Shown here: positions 9,768 through 17,378 of the stretch, piece by piece
How the letters are laid out: the number at the start of each line of letters is the position of its first letter
How positions within the stretch are numbered: position 1 is the stretch's first letter
Source: Gillisia lutea
GTDB taxonomy: Bacteria; Bacteroidota; Bacteroidia; Flavobacteriales; Flavobacteriaceae
Length of the DNA: 64,000 bases
Assembly (NCBI RefSeq): GCF_021568705.1
Contig: NZ_JAKGTH010000006.1
Span: forward strand, 248,001-312,000
Reading direction: 5' to 3'
The notes under the pieces: model-generated
The model's input: only the letters and a program-made list of their open reading frames with translations
What the model was told of the DNA's origin: nothing
The model's database searches: none
Translations under genes and position numbers: made by a program

Positions 9768-9785
9768 AACGTTTTCGTGAACGTT
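9768..9785. promoter_or_regulatory. Doubled AACGTT palindrome, possible operator for the polysaccharide locus
   Basis: AACGTT (9768-9773) and AACGTT (9780-9785), each self-complementary, are separated by 6 bases, giving an 18-bp near-palindrome. It overlaps the last bases of the regulator gene and lies about 265 bases upstream of the susC start. The rest of the 9504-9784 gap is AT-rich without recognisable genes or a clear promoter box. Confidence 0.3.
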
Positions 9786-12541
9786 TATTTCACTTTTAAT
9801 AGAAATTTTACCAGATTTTGATTTTTAGAAAGATGAAATTTCTTTCTTAATCTATATCGATGTAGTTCTACACTTCTAAAAGTAATACCAATAAGAGGAG
9901 CAATTTCTTTAGAACTAAGATTCATTCGCAGGTAGGCACATAATTTTAAATCTTTAGGAGTAAGATCGGGATATCCTTTTTGCAATAATCTAAAAAAGTC
10001 TTCATGCACTTCGTTAAAATTGCGTTCAAACAGTTTCCATTCATCCTGAGAATTAGATTGCCTATCTTTAATATCCATTAATTTCGAATAGAGCTTTACA
10101 TTCTCTTTCTTAATATTAGATTTGTTAATTTCCTGTTCCATTTCAGTAAGAATGTCTTCTTTTCTAGCCATAAGAGCAGCGTAACTTGCCAGCTCCTTAC
10201 TCTTAGATTTCAATTTACTCTTTAATTTATCTTGTTCCAACTCATCAATTCGGCGTTGATTTTCAAAATTTTGCTTTTGAAGTATTAGACGTTGCTCGTA
10301 TTCCAACTCCTTTTCCAGATGCTTTCTCTTTCTAATAAACTTGAATTTATTATAATAATAGATGAGAACTATAACCAACACTAATAAAAAGACGTAACCT
10401 ATAGCCGCCCATACACTAAGATACCATGGTTTTAAAATGGAGAAATTAAATATCGCTGCTTCACTTTGATCTACACCAGACCTCACCTTAAATTTAAAAT
10501 CTCCAGATGGTAAATTGCTATAACTTACTTGAGAGAGCCTAGAGGGCACCGACCATTCCTTGTCGTAGCCCTCCAATTTGTAGGAATATTGAGGTAAAGA
10601 AATGTTACCGGGAGTCTTGGAAGAAAAAGAGAATTGTATAAAATTCTTTCTAAAAGGCACTTTTGGAGAATTTGAAATAGAAACCTGCTCTCCATTTATT
10701 AGAACGGCCTCAATATAAACCCTTTCAACCTGCTGAGAATCTTTGGCAGCGGCTTCATTAATTTTTAAAAACCCATCATCCAGAAAAACAAAAATATGAT
10801 CACCAATTGAGGTAGTATTGGGATAATTCTTTACAAGTCTGCTGTTTGTTAGATTATCATTTAAAGTGAAGGTAAAGCTGTTATCTACATTAGCTATCTT
10901 TAAAGCTTCTTCCTTCTCTAATACCAGCATATCATCACCAATTGCCGTAAGCTTATTAAAAGGCTTTAATTTAACTTCTAAAATAGCATCTTGAATAAGC
11001 GTATCATTGATAATATCATATTTCAAGATTCGATCTTTATTAGCTATAAAGATCTCCTTTCCAAGTGCAAACAACTTATCTTCCGAGCTTCCAGTTTTAA
11101 AGTTTCTAAGTTGCTTTATTTGATGATGATCAGGTGTAAACGCAAATTGAAAAATACCTCTATGAGCGGTTTCCAACCATAAATTTCCAGCTGCATCGAA
11201 CTCTAAACTACTTACAGGAAAATCTATTTCCTTATAACGCTTAAACTCCCATTTTCCGTTTACCTTTTTGTAGCGAGCAACACCAGTATAATTTGGCTGA
11301 ATATAAAAATCGGTTTTAGGAATAGGCTTAAAATCCATTCCTCCATTAATATCATTTATAAATCTAAACTGATTATTTTTAATGCTGAAGGTCCCGTTAT
11401 TATGTCCACATATAATTTCACCTTCCACATGGGCCAAATCCCAAACTTGCCCGTTCGAATTTTTAAGAAACTCCAGTTCTTCTCCATCTAAATAGAAAAC
11501 ACCATGATTAGAACCCAGAACTAAGCTTTTATCATCTTCCAGAATAGCATATACAGTACCCAAAGCTCCGGAAGGATCATTAAACTCATATACATTGTTA
11601 GAAAGAAAGACCTTACTTAACCCGTTATCTAATGCAAGCCATAAATTGTCATTTTTATCTATGTACTGACGGAGCACAGTGTTATTAGCAAGTCCATTCT
11701 TCTTATTATAAGCATACTTAAAATTCCCTGTCTCATCAAAAACAAGTAAACCGTTATTAATGGTACCTACACATATAAACTTGTCCAGTATTTGTAAATT
11801 ATTAATCTCAAGAGATTCAAACTTATATTGGAGTGCTGAGCTCCAGGGTTTTAGATTCTTTCCATCATATAAAAACATTCCATTTAACTGAGTGGCAATT
11901 AATAGGTTGTTCTTAAGTGAAACAACACTTTGAATGGTGAAATTTTGTAAAGGAGCACTCCAGTTAAGAAATTCTATTTTATTCCCTTTCAGAATATAAA
12001 GACCATGATTTTTAGAAGTAATGTAAAATCTATCGTTTATTAGAAAACTATATACAGCAGAAATATTCCCGAATGGAACAACCTGGATCTTCTTTGAGCT
12101 GGTATTGTAGATGAAAAAATTGCTGAAAGATTGAAAGTATATACGATCCTTATGGGCTATTATTTTCCATATTTCATCACTTTTGAAGTATTGTTCGTCT
12201 AATTTATCACTTAGAGAAGTATAGCTTAACTCATTTTTATCATTTTTCACCCAGTATCCAAACTGGCGATAAGCACCTGTGTATATCGTGTCGTTTATAA
12301 CATTTACTGATCTAATCGTAGAAGGTTTCGGGAGTTCGTATTTCTTCCAGAAATCCCCATTAAAAGATAACAGGTTCTTACCATTGGCCACATACATAGT
12401 GCCATCGTTGTGCTGAGCAATATCCCAATTGGAATTTTCTCCGTTATAATCAAGCTTGGTGTAATTCTTAAAATAAGGTGCTATTTCCTGAGCCTGTGCT
12501 GAAAAGGTGAACAATAGCAGCAATACCAATATTCTAAACAT
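9785..12541 (-). CDS. Membrane-spanning sensor/transcription regulator with beta-propeller and LuxR-type HTH
   Basis: A 918 aa one-protein sensor-regulator, likely the switch of the adjacent susCD locus. Residues 1-17 are a signal peptide. About 20-610 form repeated propeller-like strands (periplasmic sensor). About 630-700 is a Y_Y_Y domain (YSYKLEGYDKEWS). About 708-730 is one membrane segment. About 735-830 is charged coiled coil. 860-918 is a LuxR/GerE-type HTH (LTPKDLKLCAYLRMNLSSKE). Unlike hybrid two-component systems of many such loci, it has no kinase, ATPase or receiver domain, so the signal must pass directly from propeller to HTH. It is transcribed in the same direction as the locus, just upstream of susC. 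The glycan ligand is inferred from the GH144 genes. Confidence 0.85.
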   Translation of the reverse strand: MFRILVLLLLFTFSAQAQEIAPYFKNYTKLDYNGENSNWDIAQHNDGTMYVANGKNLLSFNGDFWKKYELPKPSTIRSVNVINDTIYTGAYRQFGYWVKNDKNELSYTSLSDKLDEQYFKSDEIWKIIAHKDRIYFQSFSNFFIYNTSSKKIQVVPFGNISAVYSFLINDRFYITSKNHGLYILKGNKIEFLNWSAPLQNFTIQSVVSLKNNLLIATQLNGMFLYDGKNLKPWSSALQYKFESLEINNLQILDKFICVGTINNGLLVFDETGNFKYAYNKKNGLANNTVLRQYIDKNDNLWLALDNGLSKVFLSNNVYEFNDPSGALGTVYAILEDDKSLVLGSNHGVFYLDGEELEFLKNSNGQVWDLAHVEGEIICGHNNGTFSIKNNQFRFINDINGGMDFKPIPKTDFYIQPNYTGVARYKKVNGKWEFKRYKEIDFPVSSLEFDAAGNLWLETAHRGIFQFAFTPDHHQIKQLRNFKTGSSEDKLFALGKEIFIANKDRILKYDIINDTLIQDAILEVKLKPFNKLTAIGDDMLVLEKEEALKIANVDNSFTFTLNDNLTNSRLVKNYPNTTSIGDHIFVFLDDGFLKINEAAAKDSQQVERVYIEAVLINGEQVSISNSPKVPFRKNFIQFSFSSKTPGNISLPQYSYKLEGYDKEWSVPSRLSQVSYSNLPSGDFKFKVRSGVDQSEAAIFNFSILKPWYLSVWAAIGYVFLLVLVIVLIYYYNKFKFIRKRKHLEKELEYEQRLILQKQNFENQRRIDELEQDKLKSKLKSKSKELASYAALMARKEDILTEMEQEINKSNIKKENVKLYSKLMDIKDRQSNSQDEWKLFERNFNEVHEDFFRLLQKGYPDLTPKDLKLCAYLRMNLSSKEIAPLIGITFRSVELHRYRLRKKFHLSKNQNLVKFLLKVK

Positions 12542-12581
12542 CCGTATGTGGAATTTTAATTGAAAGCCTAAAGTTAAAAAT

Positions 12582-12609
12582 AAAAAAAGAGCCGCAAATG
12601 GGCTCTTTT
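12582..12609 (-). terminator. Rho-independent terminator of the Fe-S operon
   Basis: AAAGAGCC (12586-12593) pairs with GGCTCTTT (12601-12608) around a 7-base loop. On the minus strand the stem is followed by a run of seven T then ATTTTT. It lies 29 bases past the ferredoxin stop and separates the Fe-S operon from the downstream regulator gene. Confidence 0.85.
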
Positions 12610-12637
12610 AATTAAGGTAAATACTTCGAAATCCTTA

Positions 12638-12964
12638 TTATGATTGTTGTGGGGCCAGTTTTAGCTCTAAACCATCCAATTCTTTGGTAATGGGAATCTG
12701 GCAGCCCAGCCTACTATTATCTTCTACAAAGAAAGCCTGATCCAGCATGTCCTCTTCCTCATAGCTTTTTTCAGGTAGTAGATTTTCCTTATTTAAAATA
12801 TAACAGTGGCAGGAAGCACACATAGCCATCCCTCCACAGGTCCCTTCTACCGGAAGTTCATGCATTTTACAAACTTCCATCAAATTCATATTCATATCAG
12901 TAGGAGCATCTAACAAATGAGCTTCTCCCTCTCTATCGATAATGGTAATTTTTATATCACTCAT
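12638..12964 (-). CDS. [2Fe-2S] ferredoxin, adrenodoxin type
   Basis: A 108 aa cytoplasmic ferredoxin. The cluster ligands are Cys43, Cys49, Cys52 and Cys88, giving the C-x5-C-x2-C-x35-C spacing of the adrenodoxin/Isc-Fdx type (GTCGGMAMCASC and LGCQIP). It is last in the operon mrp-NFU-reductase-ferredoxin, 15 bases after the reductase. It probably receives electrons from that reductase for Fe-S cluster assembly or other redox enzymes. Downstream is a strong terminator. Confidence 0.93.
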   Translation of the reverse strand: MSDIKITIIDREGEAHLLDAPTDMNMNLMEVCKMHELPVEGTCGGMAMCASCHCYILNKENLLPEKSYEEEDMLDQAFFVEDNSRLGCQIPITKELDGLELKLAPQQS

Positions 12965-12979
12965 ATCCTGTGAATAGTA

Positions 12980-14041
12980 TTAATTTATACTTTTAACCAC
13001 TTCTTTTTTGGCTTCCTTCTTAGAGCCATCAAAACCACTTACCCCACTTACCGTGGTATATTTCATAACATATCTTTTCTCTGGATAAATACGTTGATAT
13101 GCGCTTTGACACATAATGGCTGCTTCATGAAAACCGCAAAGTATCAATTTTAATTTGCCCGGATAAGTATTTACATCGCCAATAGCATATACTCCCGGGA
13201 TATTGGTTTGATAATCGTAAGCATTATTTACTTTAATGGCATTTTTCTCTATTTCCAAGCCCCAATCTGCAATAGGTCCTAATTTTGGAGACAGTCCGAA
13301 AAGCGGAATAAAACTATCTGTTGGCTTCACTTCTTCTTCAACAGCTTCCCCTTTATGTCTTATTACAACGGCCTCAAGTTTATCTTCTCCTTTAAGATCT
13401 ACCACCTCAGCTTCAGTAATAAGCTTAATCTTACCAATCTTCGAAAGCTCTTCCACTTTTTCAACTGAATCTAAAGCTCCTCGGAAATCTTTTCTACGAT
13501 GAATTAAAGAAACTTCTTTAGCTATATCTGCCAAATAAATTGACCAGTCCAGTGCAGAATCTCCTCCTCCTGCAATTACAACACTTTTATCTCGATACAC
13601 TTCAGGATCTCTAATGATATAAGCAACCCCTTTGTCTTCAAATTTTTCGATACTTGGAATAGGGGGCTTTCTAGGTTCGAAACTTCCTAATCCACCTGCT
13701 ATCACTACCACAGGCGCATGGTGTTTGGTGCCTCTGGAGGTGGTTACCACAAAACTATCATCTTCCAAACGTTCAATGGTCTCTGCACGCTCTCCCAAGG
13801 TGAATCCGGGTTCGAAAGGTTTAATTTGCTCCATTAAGTTATTCACCAGATCTCCGGCTAATACCTCCGGAAATCCAGGGATATCGTAAATAGGCTTTTT
13901 AGGGTAGATTTCTGAACATTGTCCTCCGGGCTGCGGTAACGCATCTATAAGGTGGCATTTCAGTTTTAGTAATCCTGCTTCAAATACGGTAAACAAGCCC
14001 GTGGGCCCGGCACCGATAATCAAAATATCTGTTTTAATCAT
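12980..14041 (-). CDS. Ferredoxin--NADP(+) reductase, thioredoxin-reductase-like
   Basis: A 353 aa flavoprotein. An FAD-binding Rossmann motif lies at 8-16 (IIGAGPTGL). The NAD(P)H-binding domain has a second glycine motif at 158-166 (GGGDSALDW) and a His-Arg-Arg at 181-183 suited to the NADPH phosphate. A C-terminal FAD motif (GVYAIGDVNTYPGKLKLILCG) closes the fold. The CxxC redox pair of thioredoxin reductase is absent, which with the length fits the YumC-type ferredoxin-NADP reductase. It is directly followed by the ferredoxin gene, its likely partner. The start is the ATG at 14041, 40 bases after the NFU stop. Confidence 0.9.
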   Translation of the reverse strand: MIKTDILIIGAGPTGLFTVFEAGLLKLKCHLIDALPQPGGQCSEIYPKKPIYDIPGFPEVLAGDLVNNLMEQIKPFEPGFTLGERAETIERLEDDSFVVTTSRGTKHHAPVVVIAGGLGSFEPRKPPIPSIEKFEDKGVAYIIRDPEVYRDKSVVIAGGGDSALDWSIYLADIAKEVSLIHRRKDFRGALDSVEKVEELSKIGKIKLITEAEVVDLKGEDKLEAVVIRHKGEAVEEEVKPTDSFIPLFGLSPKLGPIADWGLEIEKNAIKVNNAYDYQTNIPGVYAIGDVNTYPGKLKLILCGFHEAAIMCQSAYQRIYPEKRYVMKYTTVSGVSGFDGSKKEAKKEVVKSIN

Positions 14042-14081
14042 TCCTTTTCAATTTGCAAATGAAATTAACAACTCAAGGTTA

Positions 14082-14324
14082 TTAATATTCAATATTTACC
14101 ACTTTCTCAATTTGTGGTACATATTTTTTAATCGTCATTTCAACACCAGATTTTAGAGTCATCTGATTTACATGGCAACCTACACAGGCCCCTTGTAGCT
14201 GAACGTTTACCAGGCGATCATCTTCAATAGAAATCAATGAGATATCTCCGCCATCACTTTGCAAAAAAGGACGAATTTCTGCAAGTGCTTTTTCTACATT
14301 TATTTTAATTTCCTCGCTTGTCAT
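14082..14324 (-). CDS. NFU-type Fe-S scaffold/carrier protein
   Basis: An 80 aa protein that is a stand-alone NifU C-terminal (NFU) domain. The Cys47-x2-Cys50 pair in ACVGCHVNQMTLKSGVE is the cluster-binding motif shared by two subunits. The conserved start motif PFLQSDGGD is also present. It carries [4Fe-4S] clusters to target proteins. Its ATG follows the mrp stop codon with no spacer, so the two are translationally linked, fitting joint work in cluster delivery. Confidence 0.93.
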   Translation of the reverse strand: MTSEEIKINVEKALAEIRPFLQSDGGDISLISIEDDRLVNVQLQGACVGCHVNQMTLKSGVEMTIKKYVPQIEKVVNIEY

Positions 14325-15455
14325 CTATTTTTTATTAACGGCACTACATCCAGCCATAGTTGTAATTTTAATAGCTTCGGTTGGAGGTATGCTCTTATTT
14401 CTGTTCACTGTTTCTTGAACCACATTTCGAGTGATCTTTTCAAATGCTGATTCTAAAGGTGTTGCAACTTGTAAAGCTGCAGGTCTTCCAATATCCCCTG
14501 CTTCACGAATAGATTGCAATAATGGAAGCTCTCCTAAAAATGGCACATTAAGATCTTCTGCTAGATTCTTGGCACCATGTTGGCCAAAAATATAATACTT
14601 ATTATCCGGGAGCTCATCTGGTGTAAAGTACGCCATATTCTCTACTAAGCCTAATACCGGTACATTAATGCTTTCTTGTTGAAACATTGCTACACCTTTC
14701 TTCGCATCGGCCAGTGCTACATTTTGAGGAGTACTTACTATTACCGCCCCGGTAATTGGCAACGACTGCATAATAGATAAGTGAATATCACCTGTTCCCG
14801 GAGGAAGATCTATCAACATGAAATCCAATTCTCCCCACGCAGCATCAAAGATCATTTGGTTTAATGCTTTGGCGGCCATTGGCCCTCTCCAAACAACCGC
14901 TTGATCCGGCTTGGTGAAGAAACCAATAGAAAGCAATTTAACTCCGTAATTTTCAACTGGCTTCATTTTAGATTTCCCATCAATATTTACAGATAAAGGT
15001 CTTTCAGCCTCTACGTCAAACATTATTGGCATAGATGGCCCGTAAATATCAGCATCTAGTAATCCTACTTTAAAGCCCATTTTTGCTAAGGTTACCGCTA
15101 AATTTGCGGTAACGGTAGATTTCCCTACACCGCCCTTACCGGAGGCTACAGCAATTATATTTTTTATTCCTGGAATAGATTTTCCTTTAATTGTTGGTTT
15201 ATCGGCAGCTTGAACCTTTATATTAACCTTCACTTTTGCCTTTTGATAGACTTTTTCATGAATAGCTGTCATTACATCAACCTCAGCCCTTTTCTTTATA
15301 TGAAGTGCCGGAGTTGAAAGTACTAAATCTACTACCACTTCATCTCCAAAAGTCATTACATTTTGAACAACTCCACTTTCTACCATATTCCTTCCTTCTC
15401 CAGAAACCGATATAGTTTCAAGCGCAGCCAGGATATCTTTTCTATTTAAATTCAT
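14325..15455 (-). CDS. mrp: Mrp/NBP35-family P-loop ATPase, Fe-S carrier
   Basis: A 376 aa protein. The start is the ATG at 15455 (MNLNRKDILAAL); the TTG at 15506 would add 17 residues and lies on top of a promoter box. Residues about 1-85 are a MIP18/DUF59-like domain. The deviant Walker A GKGGVGKST is at 106-114, followed by the DADIYGPSMP switch region and the DLPPGTGD motif. The family uses ATP to load or transfer [4Fe-4S] clusters. The usual CxxC pair, normally after the ENMxYF motif, is missing: here ENMAYF is followed by TPDELPDNKYYIFG. The only nearby C-terminal cysteine is in MAGCSAVN. It leads the operon with NFU, reductase and ferredoxin. Confidence 0.92.
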   Translation of the reverse strand: MNLNRKDILAALETISVSGEGRNMVESGVVQNVMTFGDEVVVDLVLSTPALHIKKRAEVDVMTAIHEKVYQKAKVKVNIKVQAADKPTIKGKSIPGIKNIIAVASGKGGVGKSTVTANLAVTLAKMGFKVGLLDADIYGPSMPIMFDVEAERPLSVNIDGKSKMKPVENYGVKLLSIGFFTKPDQAVVWRGPMAAKALNQMIFDAAWGELDFMLIDLPPGTGDIHLSIMQSLPITGAVIVSTPQNVALADAKKGVAMFQQESINVPVLGLVENMAYFTPDELPDNKYYIFGQHGAKNLAEDLNVPFLGELPLLQSIREAGDIGRPAALQVATPLESAFEKITRNVVQETVNRNKSIPPTEAIKITTMAGCSAVNKK

Positions 15456-15503
15456 TGTGAAATATTTCTTTTTCAACCTCTTATGTAGATTGATTCTAAA
15501 ATG

Positions 15504-15511
15504 CAAATATA
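15504..15511 (-). promoter_or_regulatory. Bacteroidota -7 box upstream of mrp
   Basis: TATATTTG on the minus strand (consensus TANNTTTG), 48 bases before the mrp ATG. It lies where the longer TTG-start reading would be coding, which supports the ATG at 15455. No clear -33 TTTG. Confidence 0.5.
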
Positions 15512-15593
15512 ACTGGAAAAGCTAAGAAAAACGAAGTATTTAATTATAATTGCTTGATATACTTATAAGTTGAAATTATAGCATTAGACTGCA

Positions 15594-15938
15594 TTATTCA
15601 TCCATATTTTCTAATTCTTCGTTAGGGTCCCAAAATACTTTTTTGAAATCCTGAATTAAATTATCCTTTACTTTAATCCCTTCCTCTTCTAATAATTGCT
15701 GCATTGCGCTGGTCCCACTAAAATGATGCTTCCCGGTAAGCATCCCCATCCTGTTTACTACTCGTTGTGCCGGAACATTCTCTAATCTCTTAGAACCATT
15801 AAGTGCCCAACCTACCATTCTTGCGCTTTTGGCTGCACCTAGATATCTTGCAATTGCACCATAGGTAGTAACTCTGCCCGCCGGCACCTGTTTAACTACC
15901 AAATAAACTCGCTCGAAGAAATTATGATCAGTTGCCAT
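15594..15938 (-). CDS. Alkyltransferase-like protein (ATL), MGMT fold without active cysteine
   Basis: A 114 aa protein with the DNA-binding domain of O6-methylguanine methyltransferase: GRVTTYGAIARYLG, SARMVGWALNGS (arginine finger Arg40) and the active-site region VPAQRVVNR. In MGMT the active site is PCHRV; here the cysteine position is Ala57, so alkyl transfer is impossible. ATL proteins bind O6-alkylguanine, flip the base and hand the lesion to nucleotide excision repair. It overlaps the exporter gene by one base (TAATG), last of a trmB-exporter-ATL run, with no functional link visible. Confidence 0.88.
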   Translation of the reverse strand: MATDHNFFERVYLVVKQVPAGRVTTYGAIARYLGAAKSARMVGWALNGSKRLENVPAQRVVNRMGMLTGKHHFSGTSAMQQLLEEEGIKVKDNLIQDFKKVFWDPNEELENMDE

Positions 15939-16561
15939 TAGAAATAGAATATTCTAGCTAAAGTAATAATTACTAATATGAGCATAAGTGCCGCCATAAA
16001 ATAGTTGGAATACTTTGCAAACATCTCGGTCTTATTATCAATTCTATAAAAGAACAGCACATAGACATACAAAGATGTAAAAGTACCCATAGACGCTGCC
16101 AGCATAAATAAGGCTATTAAAGACCAGTTATAAGACACATCACCTCCCACATTAAGTGCCGCAGCTAATGCACAGAAGTAAGGTATAGGAAATACATTAA
16201 GCACACTTATTAGCATGCCTTTAAAGATACTTTTACTATTAGCCTTTTTGGAATGTGACTCTAAGTGAGAACCCCTCCTCGCTTTCACATAAAAAAAGAT
16301 GGTAAGAAATATGAAAATAACCAGCCCCGTTCGCAATAATACATTTCTCACGAAGGGATTGTCAAAAATATATTTCGCTAACAAAATAGCGATAAGCGCC
16401 TGAAACAACACTACTATAGATGCCCCAATAGCCACATACAGGCCATTTTTCTTGCCATGTTCCACACAGGTCTTGGCTACCGTCATATTCACTAAGCCCG
16501 GAGGTAAAACTCCTAGAAGCGCTGCGAAGAAAGTTATGAGGAATAGTTTTGTTTCAGCCAA
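15938..16561 (-). CDS. LysE-type translocator family membrane protein
   Basis: A 207 aa inner-membrane protein with about six hydrophobic segments. The N-terminal motif LLGVLPPGLVNMTVAKT is typical of LysE/RhtB exporters of amino acids or related compounds; the substrate is unknown. The start is probably TTG at 16561: the next in-frame ATG falls inside the first membrane segment and the only earlier codons after the stop are AAT-AAG-GCT. The trmB stop with TAAGG sits just before it and may act as a ribosome site. It overlaps the ATL gene by one base. Confidence 0.8.
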   Translation of the reverse strand: MAETKLFLITFFAALLGVLPPGLVNMTVAKTCVEHGKKNGLYVAIGASIVVLFQALIAILLAKYIFDNPFVRNVLLRTGLVIFIFLTIFFYVKARRGSHLESHSKKANSKSIFKGMLISVLNVFPIPYFCALAAALNVGGDVSYNWSLIALFMLAASMGTFTSLYVYVLFFYRIDNKTEMFAKYSNYFMAALMLILVIITLARIFYF

Positions 16562-16565
16562 AGCC

Positions 16566-17240
16566 TTATTTTATCTTAAATTGAATATAAGTAATAGGTT
16601 TACCTTTTTCAAGATACTGTTTTTCATAGAAAGTTTGTATACCCACCACTTCTTTTGGTGAATAAACATTTTTATACACATCGTGATTGGAGTGAATAAC
16701 TTCGTGGCCCTCACCATGAATAAGTCCTAACGTATACCCATGCATAAACTCACTGTCTGTTTTTAAATTGACCACCCCATCCGGCTTCAATATTTTCTTA
16801 TATTTCTGAAGAAATTCGGAGTTAGTAAGTCGATGTTTGGTACGCTTATACTTTATTTGAGGATCTGGGAAAGTAATCCAGATCTCATCCACTTCATTTT
16901 GGGCAAAAATAAGGTCGATCAATTCAATTTGCGTACGAATAAATCCTACGTTATGCATCCCTTCTTCCAAAGCAGTTTTTGCACCTCTCCAAAAACGAGC
17001 ACCTTTAATATCTATTCCTATAAAATTTTTATTAGGATTAGCCTGTGCCATGGCAACACTGTATTCTCCTTTTCCACAACCAAGTTCTAATACAATAGGA
17101 TTATCATTCTTAAAGAAGTCTTTATTCCAATTTCCTTTAAGTGTATAATTATTGTCTATAATCTCCTCTCTGGAAGGCTGAATTACATTTGCAAAACTTT
17201 CGTTCTCCCTAAATCTTTTGAGTTTATTTTTACTCCCCAC
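16566..17240 (-). CDS. trmB: tRNA (guanine-N7)-methyltransferase
   Basis: A 224 aa SAM-dependent methyltransferase that forms m7G46 in tRNA variable loops. Motif I is LELGCGKGEYSVAMA and the family signature is TFPDPQIKYKRTKHRL, followed by LKPDGVVNLKTDSEFM. The start is GTG at 17240 giving MGSKNKLKRF, a conserved start in this group; no in-frame ATG fits. It is first in a three-gene run with the LysE-type exporter four bases downstream. Confidence 0.93.
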   Translation of the reverse strand: MGSKNKLKRFRENESFANVIQPSREEIIDNNYTLKGNWNKDFFKNDNPIVLELGCGKGEYSVAMAQANPNKNFIGIDIKGARFWRGAKTALEEGMHNVGFIRTQIELIDLIFAQNEVDEIWITFPDPQIKYKRTKHRLTNSEFLQKYKKILKPDGVVNLKTDSEFMHGYTLGLIHGEGHEVIHSNHDVYKNVYSPKEVVGIQTFYEKQYLEKGKPITYIQFKIK

Positions 17241-17367
17241 TATTTCTTAATATTTCGGTAAAATTAGCTAAAATCGAGCAGAACCACATAAAAACGTTCA
17301 AAACTCCTCTACCTATTAAAGTTTTCATAATCCCATTTTAGATCTAAGTAAAAAATGAGGCTATCAT

Positions 17368-17375
17368 TATATTTG
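17368..17375 (+). promoter_or_regulatory. Bacteroidota -7 box at the glycosyltransferase start
   Basis: TATATTTG ends three bases before the ATG at 17379. If active, the transcript would be leaderless or would start just inside the gene, and the longer reading from 17355 would not be translated. It may also be chance. Confidence 0.35.
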
Positions 17376-17378
17376 CAT

